A stretch of 11,166 nt of DNA from Candidatus Phascolarctobacterium caballi (GTDB lineage Bacteria > Bacillota > Negativicutes > Acidaminococcales > Acidaminococcaceae). The position numbers and the translations under genes were made by a program. Below are positions 1 through 7,163 of this stretch, one piece after another (position 1 is the stretch's first letter; each line of letters begins with the position of its first letter). The stretch is from positions 1 to 11,166 of the forward strand of contig JAGHTS010000249.1 in the NCBI GenBank assembly GCA_018065225.1, written 5' to 3'. The notes under the pieces are model-generated. The model searched no databases. It saw only the letters and a program-made list of their open reading frames with translations, and was not told the origin of the DNA.

Positions 1-1
1 G

Positions 2-7
2 TATAAT
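2..7 (+). promoter_or_regulatory. Putative -10 promoter element (TATAAT) for the cluster
   Basis: A perfect TATAAT hexamer lies 43 bases before the mraZ start codon, at the extreme left edge. The matching -35 element would fall outside the window, so the promoter cannot be confirmed. If it is used, transcription would begin near position 13-15, giving a leader of about 35 bases that contains the phased repeats and the ribosome binding site. This is the expected place for the main dcw promoter, but TATAAT is common by chance in AT-rich DNA. Confidence 0.4.
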
Positions 8-11
8 GTAA

Positions 12-41
12 CAAAATGGTGATAAGTAGAGCAAAGTGGAG
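12..41 (+). promoter_or_regulatory. Three 10-bp direct repeats, likely MraZ operator
   Basis: Three consecutive 10-base units start at 12, 22 and 32: CAAAATGGTG, ATAAGTAGAG and CAAAGTGGAG. The cores AAAATGG, TAAGTAG and AAAGTGG repeat once per helical turn. MraZ proteins are known to bind direct repeats with about 10-bp spacing upstream of mraZ (TGGGN in E. coli, AAAGTGG-type boxes in Mollicutes). The position just before mraZ and the match to AAAGTGG suggest autoregulation. The middle unit is degenerate and the third overlaps the ribosome binding site. Assignment is by resemblance only. Confidence 0.5.
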
Positions 42-46
42 GTGAT
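38..46 (+). promoter_or_regulatory. Strong Shine-Dalgarno site of mraZ
   Basis: GGAGGTGAT is a near-complete complement of the 16S rRNA 3' end and ends 3 bases before the ATG at 50. It fixes the mraZ start. It partly overlaps the third phased repeat. Confidence 0.85.
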
Positions 47-49
47 TCT

Positions 50-484
50 ATGTTGTTAGGTGAATATGCACATACAGTTGACGACAAGGGTCGCTTTATT
101 ATGCCGACAAAACTTCGTGATGCCTTGCACGACGGTTTTATTATCACTAAAGGGCTGGATGGCTGTTTATATATGTATGATATAGAACAGTGGCACATCC
201 TGGAAGAGAAGCTCGCTGCTTTACCTATGAGTAATCGTAGTGCCCGTGATTTTGTAAGATTTATTGTTAGCGGTGCTACAGATAATAATTACGATAAGCA
301 AGGCCGCGTGCTTCTGCCAACGACTTTAAGAGAGTTTGCAAAACTTGATAAAGATATAGTTATTGCCGGAGCAGGCACACATGCAGAAATTTGGAATGCA
401 GATGAATGGAAGAAAAAACAGCAGCAGATTATGGATAATGGTATTGATGCTTTGGCAGAACAGATGAGTGATTTCGGGATTTAA
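50..484 (+). CDS. mraZ: MraZ, transcriptional regulator of the dcw cluster
   Basis: MraZ is a DNA-binding protein with two SpoVT/AbrB-like swapped-hairpin domains that form a ring-shaped oligomer. In studied species it controls its own cluster. At 144 residues it has the usual family length. Both signature half-sites are present: DDKGRFIMPTKLR at residues 11-23 and DKQGRVLLPTTLRE at 82-95, each with the D-x-x-G-R core that contacts DNA. The ATG at 50 follows an excellent ribosome binding site. It is the first gene of the run, only 4 bases before rsmH, and phased repeats upstream are a plausible operator for its own product. Nothing looks truncated. Confidence 0.96.
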   Translation: MLLGEYAHTVDDKGRFIMPTKLRDALHDGFIITKGLDGCLYMYDIEQWHILEEKLAALPMSNRSARDFVRFIVSGATDNNYDKQGRVLLPTTLREFAKLDKDIVIAGAGTHAEIWNADEWKKKQQQIMDNGIDALAEQMSDFGI

Positions 485-488
485 TTTG

Positions 489-1418
489 ATGGAGTTTCAG
501 CACATCAGCATCTTGTTACAGGAAAGTGTTGATTTTCTGATTAGGGATGCCAAAGGTATTTATTTGGATTGTACATTGGGTGGAGCGGGTCATAGTTGTG
601 CTTTTGCTGAATGTTTGGATAAAGACGGGACTTTGATTGGCATTGACAGGGACAAAGATGCAATTGAGATTTCCAAACAACGTTTGTTGAATAAATTTAA
701 GTGTAAGATAGAGATTGAACAGGCAAATTTTAAAGATTTGACTGATGTTTTAGATAAAAAAGGTATTGAGAAGGTTGATGGGATTTTTTTTGATTTAGGC
801 GTATCCAGTTATCAGCTTGATTGTGCGGAACGCGGGTTTAGTTATATGCATAACGGGCCTTTGGATATGCGGATGAATCAGGAAATAGGCATTGATGCCA
901 AAATGGTTGTAAATACATACAGCGAAGAAATATTGGCAAAACTGATTTGGAAATATGGTGAGGAACGATGGGCAAAAAGAATTGCCAAGTTTATTGTTCA
1001 GGCGAGAAAAGAGAAACAGTTAGCAACAACAGGTGAATTAGTTGAGGTTATAAAAAAAGCAATTCCTAAAGGCGCACGTCAAGAGGGGGCGCATCCTGCA
1101 AAACGGACTTTTCAGGCAATTCGTATTGAAGTTAACAATGAGCTAAACATTTTGGAACAGACAATGCGGCAGGGGATTGAACGGTTGGAAAGCAATGGTA
1201 GAATTGGGGTTATTACTTTTCATTCGTTGGAAGACAGGATTGTTAAGCAGGTTTTTGCGGAGTTGCAAAAAGGATGTATATGTCCGCCGCACTTGCCTTG
1301 TGTTTGCGGGAAGAAACCTGTGTTACAAAAAGTTGGAAGTGTTAAACCGTCGGTGGAAGAAATCACTAAAAATTCACGGGCACGTAGTGCAAGGTTGAGA
1401 TACGCTGTAAAAATTTAA
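489..1418 (+). CDS. rsmH: RsmH (MraW), 16S rRNA (cytosine-1402-N4)-methyltransferase
   Basis: RsmH uses S-adenosylmethionine to methylate N4 of C1402 in the decoding centre of 16S rRNA, in the cytoplasm. The 309-residue product shows the SAM-binding segment DCTLGGAGHS at 27-36, GIDRD at 51-55, FFDLGVSSYQL at 100-110, GPLDMRM at 123-129, HPAKRTFQAIRIEVNNEL at 202-219, ITFHSLEDRIVK at 242-253 and the C-terminal NSRARSARLR at 295-304. A cysteine cluster (C263, C265, C271, C273) matches the CxCP...CxC motif common in the family. I chose ATG 489 because FQH-LL-E-V begins the mature family N-terminus and CGGGA at 475-479 is suitably spaced. An in-frame GTG at 468 would add 7 residues and overlap mraZ. 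Confidence 0.96.
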   Translation: MEFQHISILLQESVDFLIRDAKGIYLDCTLGGAGHSCAFAECLDKDGTLIGIDRDKDAIEISKQRLLNKFKCKIEIEQANFKDLTDVLDKKGIEKVDGIFFDLGVSSYQLDCAERGFSYMHNGPLDMRMNQEIGIDAKMVVNTYSEEILAKLIWKYGEERWAKRIAKFIVQARKEKQLATTGELVEVIKKAIPKGARQEGAHPAKRTFQAIRIEVNNELNILEQTMRQGIERLESNGRIGVITFHSLEDRIVKQVFAELQKGCICPPHLPCVCGKKPVLQKVGSVKPSVEEITKNSRARSARLRYAVKI

Positions 1419-1433
1419 AGGGGATTTGAGATT

Positions 1434-2033
1434 ATGCTGAGAAAAAGAAAAATTGAATATGAATCTTTAAATCGTAATTACAGTTATGGAAGTTTGGCGT
1501 TAAATATTTGGGATGGTGTTGATGAAGCAGAAGAAACTCCCAAAATAGCAGTTAAAGAAACTCAAACAGTTCCTAAAAGAAATCGTAGAAGGTTTAGTGA
1601 TGCTTTTTCATTTAAAAAACCACAGAATACATTGGTTAAGGATGAAGTTGTTGGTGTAAAATCTGACAATGCCCCATTTTCACAAAAGACAATTATGTTG
1701 AAAACACATGCTTTTGCTATGATTATGATTATGATTTTGGCAAATTTGGGGTGTGTAATTATTAATCATATGATAATGAACGTTCAAAGTAATTTGGTTG
1801 AATTACAACGGACTGAAAGAGAGTTAATAGGGTACAATAATGAGTTGAGAATAGCAGTTGAAGAACTTAAAGGGCCTGAACGTATTAGGGATATTGCCAT
1901 GAAAGATCTTGGTATGGTTGTTGCACGTGAAAACATTTATGTACGAGCCAGCAAATCAAGGACTATTGGAGAGATTTACGGAAAGGCTGTGGAAGAAGAA
2001 AATAGCAGTATATATGCTATGCTTAAAAGATAA
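1434..2033 (+). CDS. ftsL: FtsL-like cell division membrane protein with long cytoplasmic tail
   Basis: FtsL is a bitopic divisome protein that pairs with DivIC/FtsB and links FtsQ/DivIB to the FtsWI synthase. The 199-residue product has one hydrophobic segment at about residues 91-112 (FAMIMIMILANLGCVII core), then a coiled-coil-like stretch at 115-146 and GPERIRDIAMKDLGMV at 147-162, the conserved end of FtsL/DivIC proteins. The first 90 residues are charged and low in complexity, with a basic patch (KRNRRR, 48-53), and are predicted cytoplasmic. Typical FtsL is about 90-120 residues, so this one is roughly 80 longer, mainly at the N-terminus. AAAGGGG at 1417-1423 precedes the ATG. Position after rsmH supports ftsL. 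Sequence alone cannot fully exclude DivIC. Confidence 0.82.
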   Translation: MLRKRKIEYESLNRNYSYGSLALNIWDGVDEAEETPKIAVKETQTVPKRNRRRFSDAFSFKKPQNTLVKDEVVGVKSDNAPFSQKTIMLKTHAFAMIMIMILANLGCVIINHMIMNVQSNLVELQRTERELIGYNNELRIAVEELKGPERIRDIAMKDLGMVVARENIYVRASKSRTIGEIYGKAVEEENSSIYAMLKR

Positions 2034-2057
2034 AAGGCAGCCTTACGGCTGCCTTTT
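2032..2057 (+). terminator. Perfect hairpin between ftsL and murE (weak terminator or attenuator)
   Basis: AAAAGGCAGCC (2032-2042) pairs perfectly with GGCTGCCTTTT (2047-2057) across a TTAC loop. The stem is 11 bp, including a 7-bp GC-rich core, and it overlaps the ftsL stop codon. The shape is that of an intrinsic terminator usable on either strand. The U tract is only four bases, followed by GGA, so termination would be partial at best. Downstream genes have no obvious separate promoter in the remaining 19 bases before murE, so readthrough is likely. It could equally be an RNA-processing or stabilising hairpin. Confidence 0.6.
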
Positions 2058-2076
2058 GGACATTTTGGAGTAAATT

Positions 2077-3555
2077 ATGGAAAAGCATTTTAATGAATTA
2101 GCAGAATTATTGGTAAACAAAAAAATATATGGTGATGAAAATGTAGTTGTAACAGATATTACTGCTGACAGCAGAAAAGTTGTTAATGGTAGTTTATTTA
2201 TAGCGTTGCGTGGTACTACAGTTGATGGGCATACTTATGTTGGCAAAGCAATTCAAAGTGGGGCTACTGCAATTTTGGTTGATACTTTACCTGATGATTT
2301 GCCAAATGGCATTGGTGTGATTGTTGTACCTGATACAAGGGAAGCAATGGAAATTATTACACCTTATTTTTTTGATTATCCCGGCAAAAAATTAAGGATG
2401 ATTGGAGTTACTGGTACAAATGGCAAAACAACTACGACAAATATTATCTATAATGTTTTGCGTGAAGCCGGATATGGTGTCGGGCTTATTGGAACAATAA
2501 ATATTGTCATTAATGATACAGTGGAGACAAGTCATAATACAACCCCCGATGTGGTGGATTTGCAAAAGACATTGTACCATATGGTTCAGGCAGGATGTGA
2601 TTATTGTGTAATGGAAGTTTCCAGTCATGCTTTGGTCTTAAAACGTGTGGCAGGAATAGAATTTGATTGTGGTGTTTTGACTAATATTACGCAGGACCAT
2701 TTGGATTTTCATAAAACAATGGAAGCATATCGGGATGCAAAATCATTGTTGTTTGAGCATTTGGCAGATGGAAAGAAAAGTAATAAGGCGGCGATTTTTA
2801 ATGCAGATGATGAATCAAGCAAGGTAATTGAGAAACGGACAAAAGTTAATATATTAACGTATGGAAAAGAAAAAAATAATGACATTTATCCAATTTGCGT
2901 GAACATTGAGGCAAAGGGTATGAATTTGGAGTTGGCAACTCCGGGCGGAAATATTAGGATACATACACATATTACGGGTTTATTTAATGTTTACAATTTA
3001 ATGGGTGCAGTAGCCGTATTGCTTGTGGAGGGTGTTTCTGTAAGTGTAATTGAAAAGGTGTTAAATGAGTTTAAAGGGGTACAGGGAAGGTTTCAACTTG
3101 TAGAAGCGGGACAAAATTTTACGGTTATAGTTGATTATGGCCACACACCTGATGGACTGGAAAATGTTTTACGTACAGCAAGGAAAATTACAGAAAAAAA
3201 TTTATGGGTGGTTTTTGGTTGTGGCGGTGACCGTGACAATACCAAAAGACCAATTATGGGAAAAATAGCATTAGAGTTGGCGGATAAAATTGTTGTTACC
3301 AGTGATAATCCACGCAGTGAAAATCCCGAAACAATTTTAGATCAAATTTGTGTAGCATTTCAGGATGTTAAAGAAAAAGAGATTTACAGATTTGTTGACC
3401 GTAAAGAAGCTATTTGTTTTGCAATGGGGAAAGCTGAGAGCGGTGATGTGGTACTGATAGCAGGAAAAGGTCATGAAAATTATCAAATTTTAAAAGATAA
3501 AACAATTCATTTTGATGATTGTGAAGTTGTAAAAGAATATTGGAGTAAAAAATGA
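2077..3555 (+). CDS. murE: MurE, UDP-MurNAc-tripeptide synthetase (meso-diaminopimelate-adding)
   Basis: MurE is an ATP-dependent cytoplasmic ligase that adds the third stem-peptide residue to UDP-MurNAc-L-Ala-D-Glu. The 492-residue product has the three Mur ligase domains: the N-terminal UDP-binding part, with TADSRKV at 29-35; the ATPase core, with GTNGKTTT at 113-120, TTPD at 155-158, EVSSHAL at 180-186 and NITQDHLDFH at 203-212; and the C-terminal domain, with GCGGDRDNTKRPIM at 381-394 and GKGHE at 463-467. SDNPRSENP at 409-417 contains DNPR, the signature of meso-DAP rather than L-lysine addition. The usual DYAHTPD reads DYGHTPD at 353-359. GGAG at 2067-2070 sits 6 bases before the ATG. 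It overlaps murF by 4 bases (ATGA), indicating translational coupling. Confidence 0.96.
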   Translation: MEKHFNELAELLVNKKIYGDENVVVTDITADSRKVVNGSLFIALRGTTVDGHTYVGKAIQSGATAILVDTLPDDLPNGIGVIVVPDTREAMEIITPYFFDYPGKKLRMIGVTGTNGKTTTTNIIYNVLREAGYGVGLIGTINIVINDTVETSHNTTPDVVDLQKTLYHMVQAGCDYCVMEVSSHALVLKRVAGIEFDCGVLTNITQDHLDFHKTMEAYRDAKSLLFEHLADGKKSNKAAIFNADDESSKVIEKRTKVNILTYGKEKNNDIYPICVNIEAKGMNLELATPGGNIRIHTHITGLFNVYNLMGAVAVLLVEGVSVSVIEKVLNEFKGVQGRFQLVEAGQNFTVIVDYGHTPDGLENVLRTARKITEKNLWVVFGCGGDRDNTKRPIMGKIALELADKIVVTSDNPRSENPETILDQICVAFQDVKEKEIYRFVDRKEAICFAMGKAESGDVVLIAGKGHENYQILKDKTIHFDDCEVVKEYWSKK

Positions 3556-4922
3556 GAGCGATTGAAGTTGCACGTGCATTAAATATTTTACATAGTGGTA
3601 TTGATGTTGAATTTACAACAATTGTTACGGATTCACGTAACATTAAAGGTGGAGAACTTTTTGTCGCATTGATTGGTGAAAGATTTAATGGACATGATTT
3701 TGTAAAAAATGCTGTTGAAGCAGGGGTAGCAGGAGTTGTAGTTTCAGAAGATATAGATGTGCCAAACGGTATTGTGAAATTTTTGGTGAATGATACATTA
3801 AAAGCGTATCAGGAAATTGCCAAAGCATATCGCAAAAATATGAAGCATTTGCATGTATTGGCAATTACAGGTTCCAATGGCAAAACATCAACAAAAGATA
3901 TGGTTAGTGCATGTCTTGCAGAAAAATATACGGTGGTTAAAACAGAGGCAAGTTTTAATAATGAAATCGGTTTGCCTCAAACTATTTTTAACATAAAACA
4001 AGATACGCAATTTGCGGTTTTGGAAATGGGAATGAGAGGATTAAATCAAATTCGTGCCTTATGTGATATTGCCGTACCTGAAACGGGGATAATTACTTCT
4101 GTAACGGAAACACATATGGAATTACTTGGAAGTATTGATAATATTGCAAAGGCAAAAGCGGAAATTACTGAACAGTTGCCGACAGATGGTTTTGCAATTT
4201 TGAACGGGGATAATGAATATGTACGTAAAGCGGCAGAAAATACTGTTGCACAAGTTTTTTATTTTGGAATGAACAAGGAAAATGATTATTATGCAACTGA
4301 TATTGCAATGAACATTGATGGGACAAGTTTTCATTGTGTAGAGAAATGTACGGGACGTTCTGTTAATGTTAGTATGCCGGTTTTGGGATTGCATAATGTC
4401 TATAATGCACTTTGCGCCATAACAGTTGCAAGATGCTATGATGTGGATATTAATGATTGTGTTAAGGCATTGGCAAAAGTTGAACTGACAAACAAACGGT
4501 TACAGGTTGTAAATAAAGCAGGAATTGTATTTATTGATGATTCGTATAATGCCAGCCCTGCCAGTATGCAGGGGGCTATAAAAACACTAAAATTAGTTAA
4601 AGATGGCATTGACAAGGAAAAGCATGCCCGCAGTATTGCAGTTTTGTCAGATATGCTTGAATTGGGAAATGTAAGCAGGGAAGCACATAAAAAAGTTGGC
4701 TTGTGGTGTGCGGAAAATGAAATAGATTATTTATTTGTTTATGGTAATGAAGTTGCAGATACATATTTTGAAGCCAAGAAAAATGGAGTATGTTCCCAAT
4801 ATTGTAAAAATTTATATGATGTTGTTAATTGCCTTGAACATGTTGTTCGGGAGGGAGATATTGTCTTGTTAAAAGGTAGTCATTCTATGGAAGTGGGGAA
4901 AGTTTTAGATTATTTTGGATAA
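3552..4922 (+). CDS. murF: MurF, UDP-MurNAc-tripeptide-D-alanyl-D-alanine ligase
   Basis: MurF attaches D-Ala-D-Ala to UDP-MurNAc-tripeptide, using ATP, to finish the soluble pentapeptide precursor. The 456-residue product has normal family length. Motifs in order are VTDSRNIKGGELFVAL (25-40), the P-loop ITGSNGKTSTK (105-115), FNNEIGLP (135-142), EMGMRG (158-163), AKAKAEI (199-205), the GLHNVYNALCA segment (279-289) and DDSYNASPASM (329-339). Near the end the common KGSR motif reads KGSH (441-444). The start codon overlaps the murE stop codon as ATGA, so translation is probably coupled. Its D-Ala-D-Ala substrate would come from the ddl product encoded downstream in the same run. Confidence 0.95.
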   Translation: MRAIEVARALNILHSGIDVEFTTIVTDSRNIKGGELFVALIGERFNGHDFVKNAVEAGVAGVVVSEDIDVPNGIVKFLVNDTLKAYQEIAKAYRKNMKHLHVLAITGSNGKTSTKDMVSACLAEKYTVVKTEASFNNEIGLPQTIFNIKQDTQFAVLEMGMRGLNQIRALCDIAVPETGIITSVTETHMELLGSIDNIAKAKAEITEQLPTDGFAILNGDNEYVRKAAENTVAQVFYFGMNKENDYYATDIAMNIDGTSFHCVEKCTGRSVNVSMPVLGLHNVYNALCAITVARCYDVDINDCVKALAKVELTNKRLQVVNKAGIVFIDDSYNASPASMQGAIKTLKLVKDGIDKEKHARSIAVLSDMLELGNVSREAHKKVGLWCAENEIDYLFVYGNEVADTYFEAKKNGVCSQYCKNLYDVVNCLEHVVREGDIVLLKGSHSMEVGKVLDYFG

Positions 4923-5886
4923 GGAATTTTTTTGGAGTTGTTTGACGGCATTTGTAGTTACTGCGTTAATTAGTCCGTTAATAATTCCGGTTTTACATAA
5001 ATTTAAATTTGGACAGAATATTCGCACTTGTGGGCCAAAGGAACATTTAAAAAAAGCAGGCACGCCAACAATGGGCGGGATATTGATTTTATTGGGCGTA
5101 TCTGTAGCTTGTTGGTTTTGGTGTGAATTTACACCGGCAGTACAGGTTGCGTTGGTTTTGATTATAGGATATGGAGTTATAGGATTTCTTGACGATTTTA
5201 TTAAAATTATCAAACACCAAAATTTGGGATTAAAAGCATGGCAAAAATTGATATTGCAGTTTATTTTGGCAATTGGTTTTGTTTGGTATGCTGAAACACA
5301 TAGTTTTTCTACGACTTTATGGATACCGGGATTTAATTGGTATTGGGATTGGGGTTATGGTTACTATGTGTTAGTGTTTTTAATTTTGTTGGGTACAACT
5401 AATGCGGTTAATTTGACAGATGGATTAGATGGGTTAGTAAGTTGTGTTACGATTCCTGTTGTATTTACATTAGGATTTTTTGCATTTACTTTAGGATTTA
5501 CAGAATTGGAAGTACTTGCAGCGGCAGTAATCGGTGCTTTATTTGGATTCTTGATTTATAATCGTCATCCGGCAAAAATTTTTATGGGAGATACGGGGTC
5601 GTTAGCTTTAGGTGGGACTGTTGCAGGAATGGCGTTGTTGTTGAAGTGTGAAATCCTTTTGGTTATTTTGGGTGGTATTTATGTGGCTGAGGCATTAAGT
5701 GTAATTCTACAGGTGGCATCATATAAATTAAGAAATGGTAAGCGGATTTTCCGTATGGCACCTTTGCATCATCATTATGAATTGGGAGGATGGAGCGAAT
5801 CAAAAACTGTAATTGTTTTTACGATAGTTTCCTGTTTGTTTTGTGCAATTAGTTTTGGTTTGTGGGTAATGAAATTTGTAATATGA
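4915..5886 (+). CDS. mraY: MraY, phospho-MurNAc-pentapeptide transferase
   Basis: MraY is an integral membrane enzyme that transfers phospho-MurNAc-pentapeptide from UDP to undecaprenyl phosphate, making lipid I. The product is about 323 residues with many hydrophobic segments. Catalytic signatures are present: GTPTMGG (49-55), FLDDFIK (91-97, with the paired aspartates 93-94), NLTDGLDGL (166-174), NRHPAKIFMGDTGS (216-229, D226) and MAPLHHHYEL (281-290). The start is uncertain: the best in-frame option is a TTG at 4915, overlapping murF by 8 bases, with only a distant GGGGA upstream. A second TTG at 4942 would cut 9 residues. No ATG exists before the conserved region. Coupled translation from murF is likely. 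Confidence 0.95.
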   Translation: MDKEFFWSCLTAFVVTALISPLIIPVLHKFKFGQNIRTCGPKEHLKKAGTPTMGGILILLGVSVACWFWCEFTPAVQVALVLIIGYGVIGFLDDFIKIIKHQNLGLKAWQKLILQFILAIGFVWYAETHSFSTTLWIPGFNWYWDWGYGYYVLVFLILLGTTNAVNLTDGLDGLVSCVTIPVVFTLGFFAFTLGFTELEVLAAAVIGALFGFLIYNRHPAKIFMGDTGSLALGGTVAGMALLLKCEILLVILGGIYVAEALSVILQVASYKLRNGKRIFRMAPLHHHYELGGWSESKTVIVFTIVSCLFCAISFGLWVMKFVI

Positions 5887-7163
5887 AAAAAGTTATTGTA
5901 TATGGAGCCGGCATTAGTGGACAAGGTGCGGCAGAAATTTTAAAAAAATATGGTGAAGATGTACTTATATATACTGATGCAGACGGCGGGTTTGATGATT
6001 TGCTTGCTGATGCCAAATTATTGGTTTTGTCGCCGGGAGTAAGTCCTGAAAAAGCAGAAATTATAAAAGCAAAACAAGCAGGATTAGAAGTTTTGCCTGA
6101 AATAGAAATTGCATTTAATAATTATAAAGGTAAAATTGCAGGAATAACGGGAACTAATGGGAAAACAACGACAACGACTTTAGTTGGAGAAATGTTTAAA
6201 ACATTAGGGGTACCTACAAAAGTTGCCGGAAATATTGGCTTAAGTTTAACTAAAGAGTTGGATGGAATGCCGTCAAATTCTTGGGTTGCAGCTGAATTAT
6301 CAAGCTTTCAATTGGAAACGGTGAAAAAGTTTGCTCCACAGATATCTTGTGTTTTAAATCTTACACCTGACCATTTGGAAAGACATCATACATTAGATGC
6401 GTATTATGCTGCAAAGAAAAAAATCTGTTTGGGGCAATCAGCGAAACAATTTGCTGTATTAAATTATGATGATAAAATTGTCCGTTATTGGGCTATGGAT
6501 TTGAAATCTCAAATATGTTATTTCAGCAGGCAACAGGAACTTCCTGAAGGGGTTTTTATAAAAGACAAAAAATTTTTTTTTCGTTGGCATGGAAAAGAAA
6601 ATGTTGTATGTAATGTTGATGAAATAAAACTTTTTGGACTGCATAATATTGAAAATGTTTTGGCGGCTATAGCTGTGGGGTATTTGGCAGGTTGTAAAGT
6701 TGAAAATATTGCGACGGTTATAAAAAATTTCCAACCTGTTGAACACAGATTGGAATATGTCAGAACTATCAATGGGGTAAAATATTACAATGATTCAAAA
6801 GCAACTAATACTGACAGTGCGATAAAAGCATTGGAATCTTTTCCTCAAGGGCATATTGTTTTGATTGCCGGCGGCCATGATAAAATGACAGAATTAAGTG
6901 ATTTTATGGAGTGTGTAAAAAAATACGCAGATATTTTAATTTTAATAGGTGAAGCAAAAAACAGATTTAATGAATGTGCCCAAAAAGTGGGAGTTAAAAA
7001 TATTAATTTGGCAAGTAGTTTTGAGGAAGCGGTTGTGTTGGCACATAAATTGGCAAAGGAACCACAAATCGTGTTATTAAGTCCTGCTTGCAGCAGTTAT
7101 GATATGTTTAACAATTATGAAGAACGGGGTTTAAAATTTAAAAAATTGGTGAACGCATTATGA
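5883..7163 (+). CDS. murD: MurD, UDP-MurNAc-L-alanine--D-glutamate ligase
   Basis: MurD adds D-glutamate to UDP-MurNAc-L-Ala with ATP in the cytoplasm. From the ATG at 5883 the product is 426 residues and begins MKKVIVYGAGISGQGAA, the expected UDP-binding N-terminus. It also shows LSPGVSP (49-55), the P-loop GTNGKTTTT (90-98), AELSSFQLE (137-145), NLTPDHLERH (159-168), GLHNIENVLAA (252-262), EHRLE (287-291), NDSKATN (303-309), IAGGHDK (328-334) and LSPACSSYDMF (399-409). An ATG at 5862 would add 7 residues but lies well inside mraY; the 5883 start makes a 4-base ATGA overlap like those of neighbouring genes. It joins murG by another ATGA overlap. No ftsW lies between them, although that is the common order. 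Confidence 0.96.
   Translation: MKKVIVYGAGISGQGAAEILKKYGEDVLIYTDADGGFDDLLADAKLLVLSPGVSPEKAEIIKAKQAGLEVLPEIEIAFNNYKGKIAGITGTNGKTTTTTLVGEMFKTLGVPTKVAGNIGLSLTKELDGMPSNSWVAAELSSFQLETVKKFAPQISCVLNLTPDHLERHHTLDAYYAAKKKICLGQSAKQFAVLNYDDKIVRYWAMDLKSQICYFSRQQELPEGVFIKDKKFFFRWHGKENVVCNVDEIKLFGLHNIENVLAAIAVGYLAGCKVENIATVIKNFQPVEHRLEYVRTINGVKYYNDSKATNTDSAIKALESFPQGHIVLIAGGHDKMTELSDFMECVKKYADILILIGEAKNRFNECAQKVGVKNINLASSFEEAVVLAHKLAKEPQIVLLSPACSSYDMFNNYEERGLKFKKLVNAL

Noticed and set aside
468..488. Upstream GTG start for rsmH at 468
   Set aside because: It would overlap mraZ by 17 bases and add seven residues before the conserved FQH N-terminus; ATG 489 has a usable ribosome binding site and matches usual protein length.
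1177..1398. Short + strand open frame inside rsmH
   Set aside because: It overlaps conserved RsmH motifs in another frame and resembles no known protein.
4905..5213. Open frame on the minus strand opposite mraY, and similar antisense frames elsewhere
   Set aside because: These lie wholly within strongly supported genes, lack recognisable domains and are explained by composition of the opposite strand.
5862..5882. Upstream ATG start for murD at 5862
   Set aside because: It lies well inside mraY and adds residues before the family N-terminus; ATG 5883 gives a 4-base overlap like the neighbouring junctions.
6567..6581. A-run followed by nine T in murD as a programmed frameshift site
   Set aside because: The frame continues normally through Phe-Phe-Phe into conserved MurD motifs; no alternative product is apparent. 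It is only a place prone to sequencing slips.
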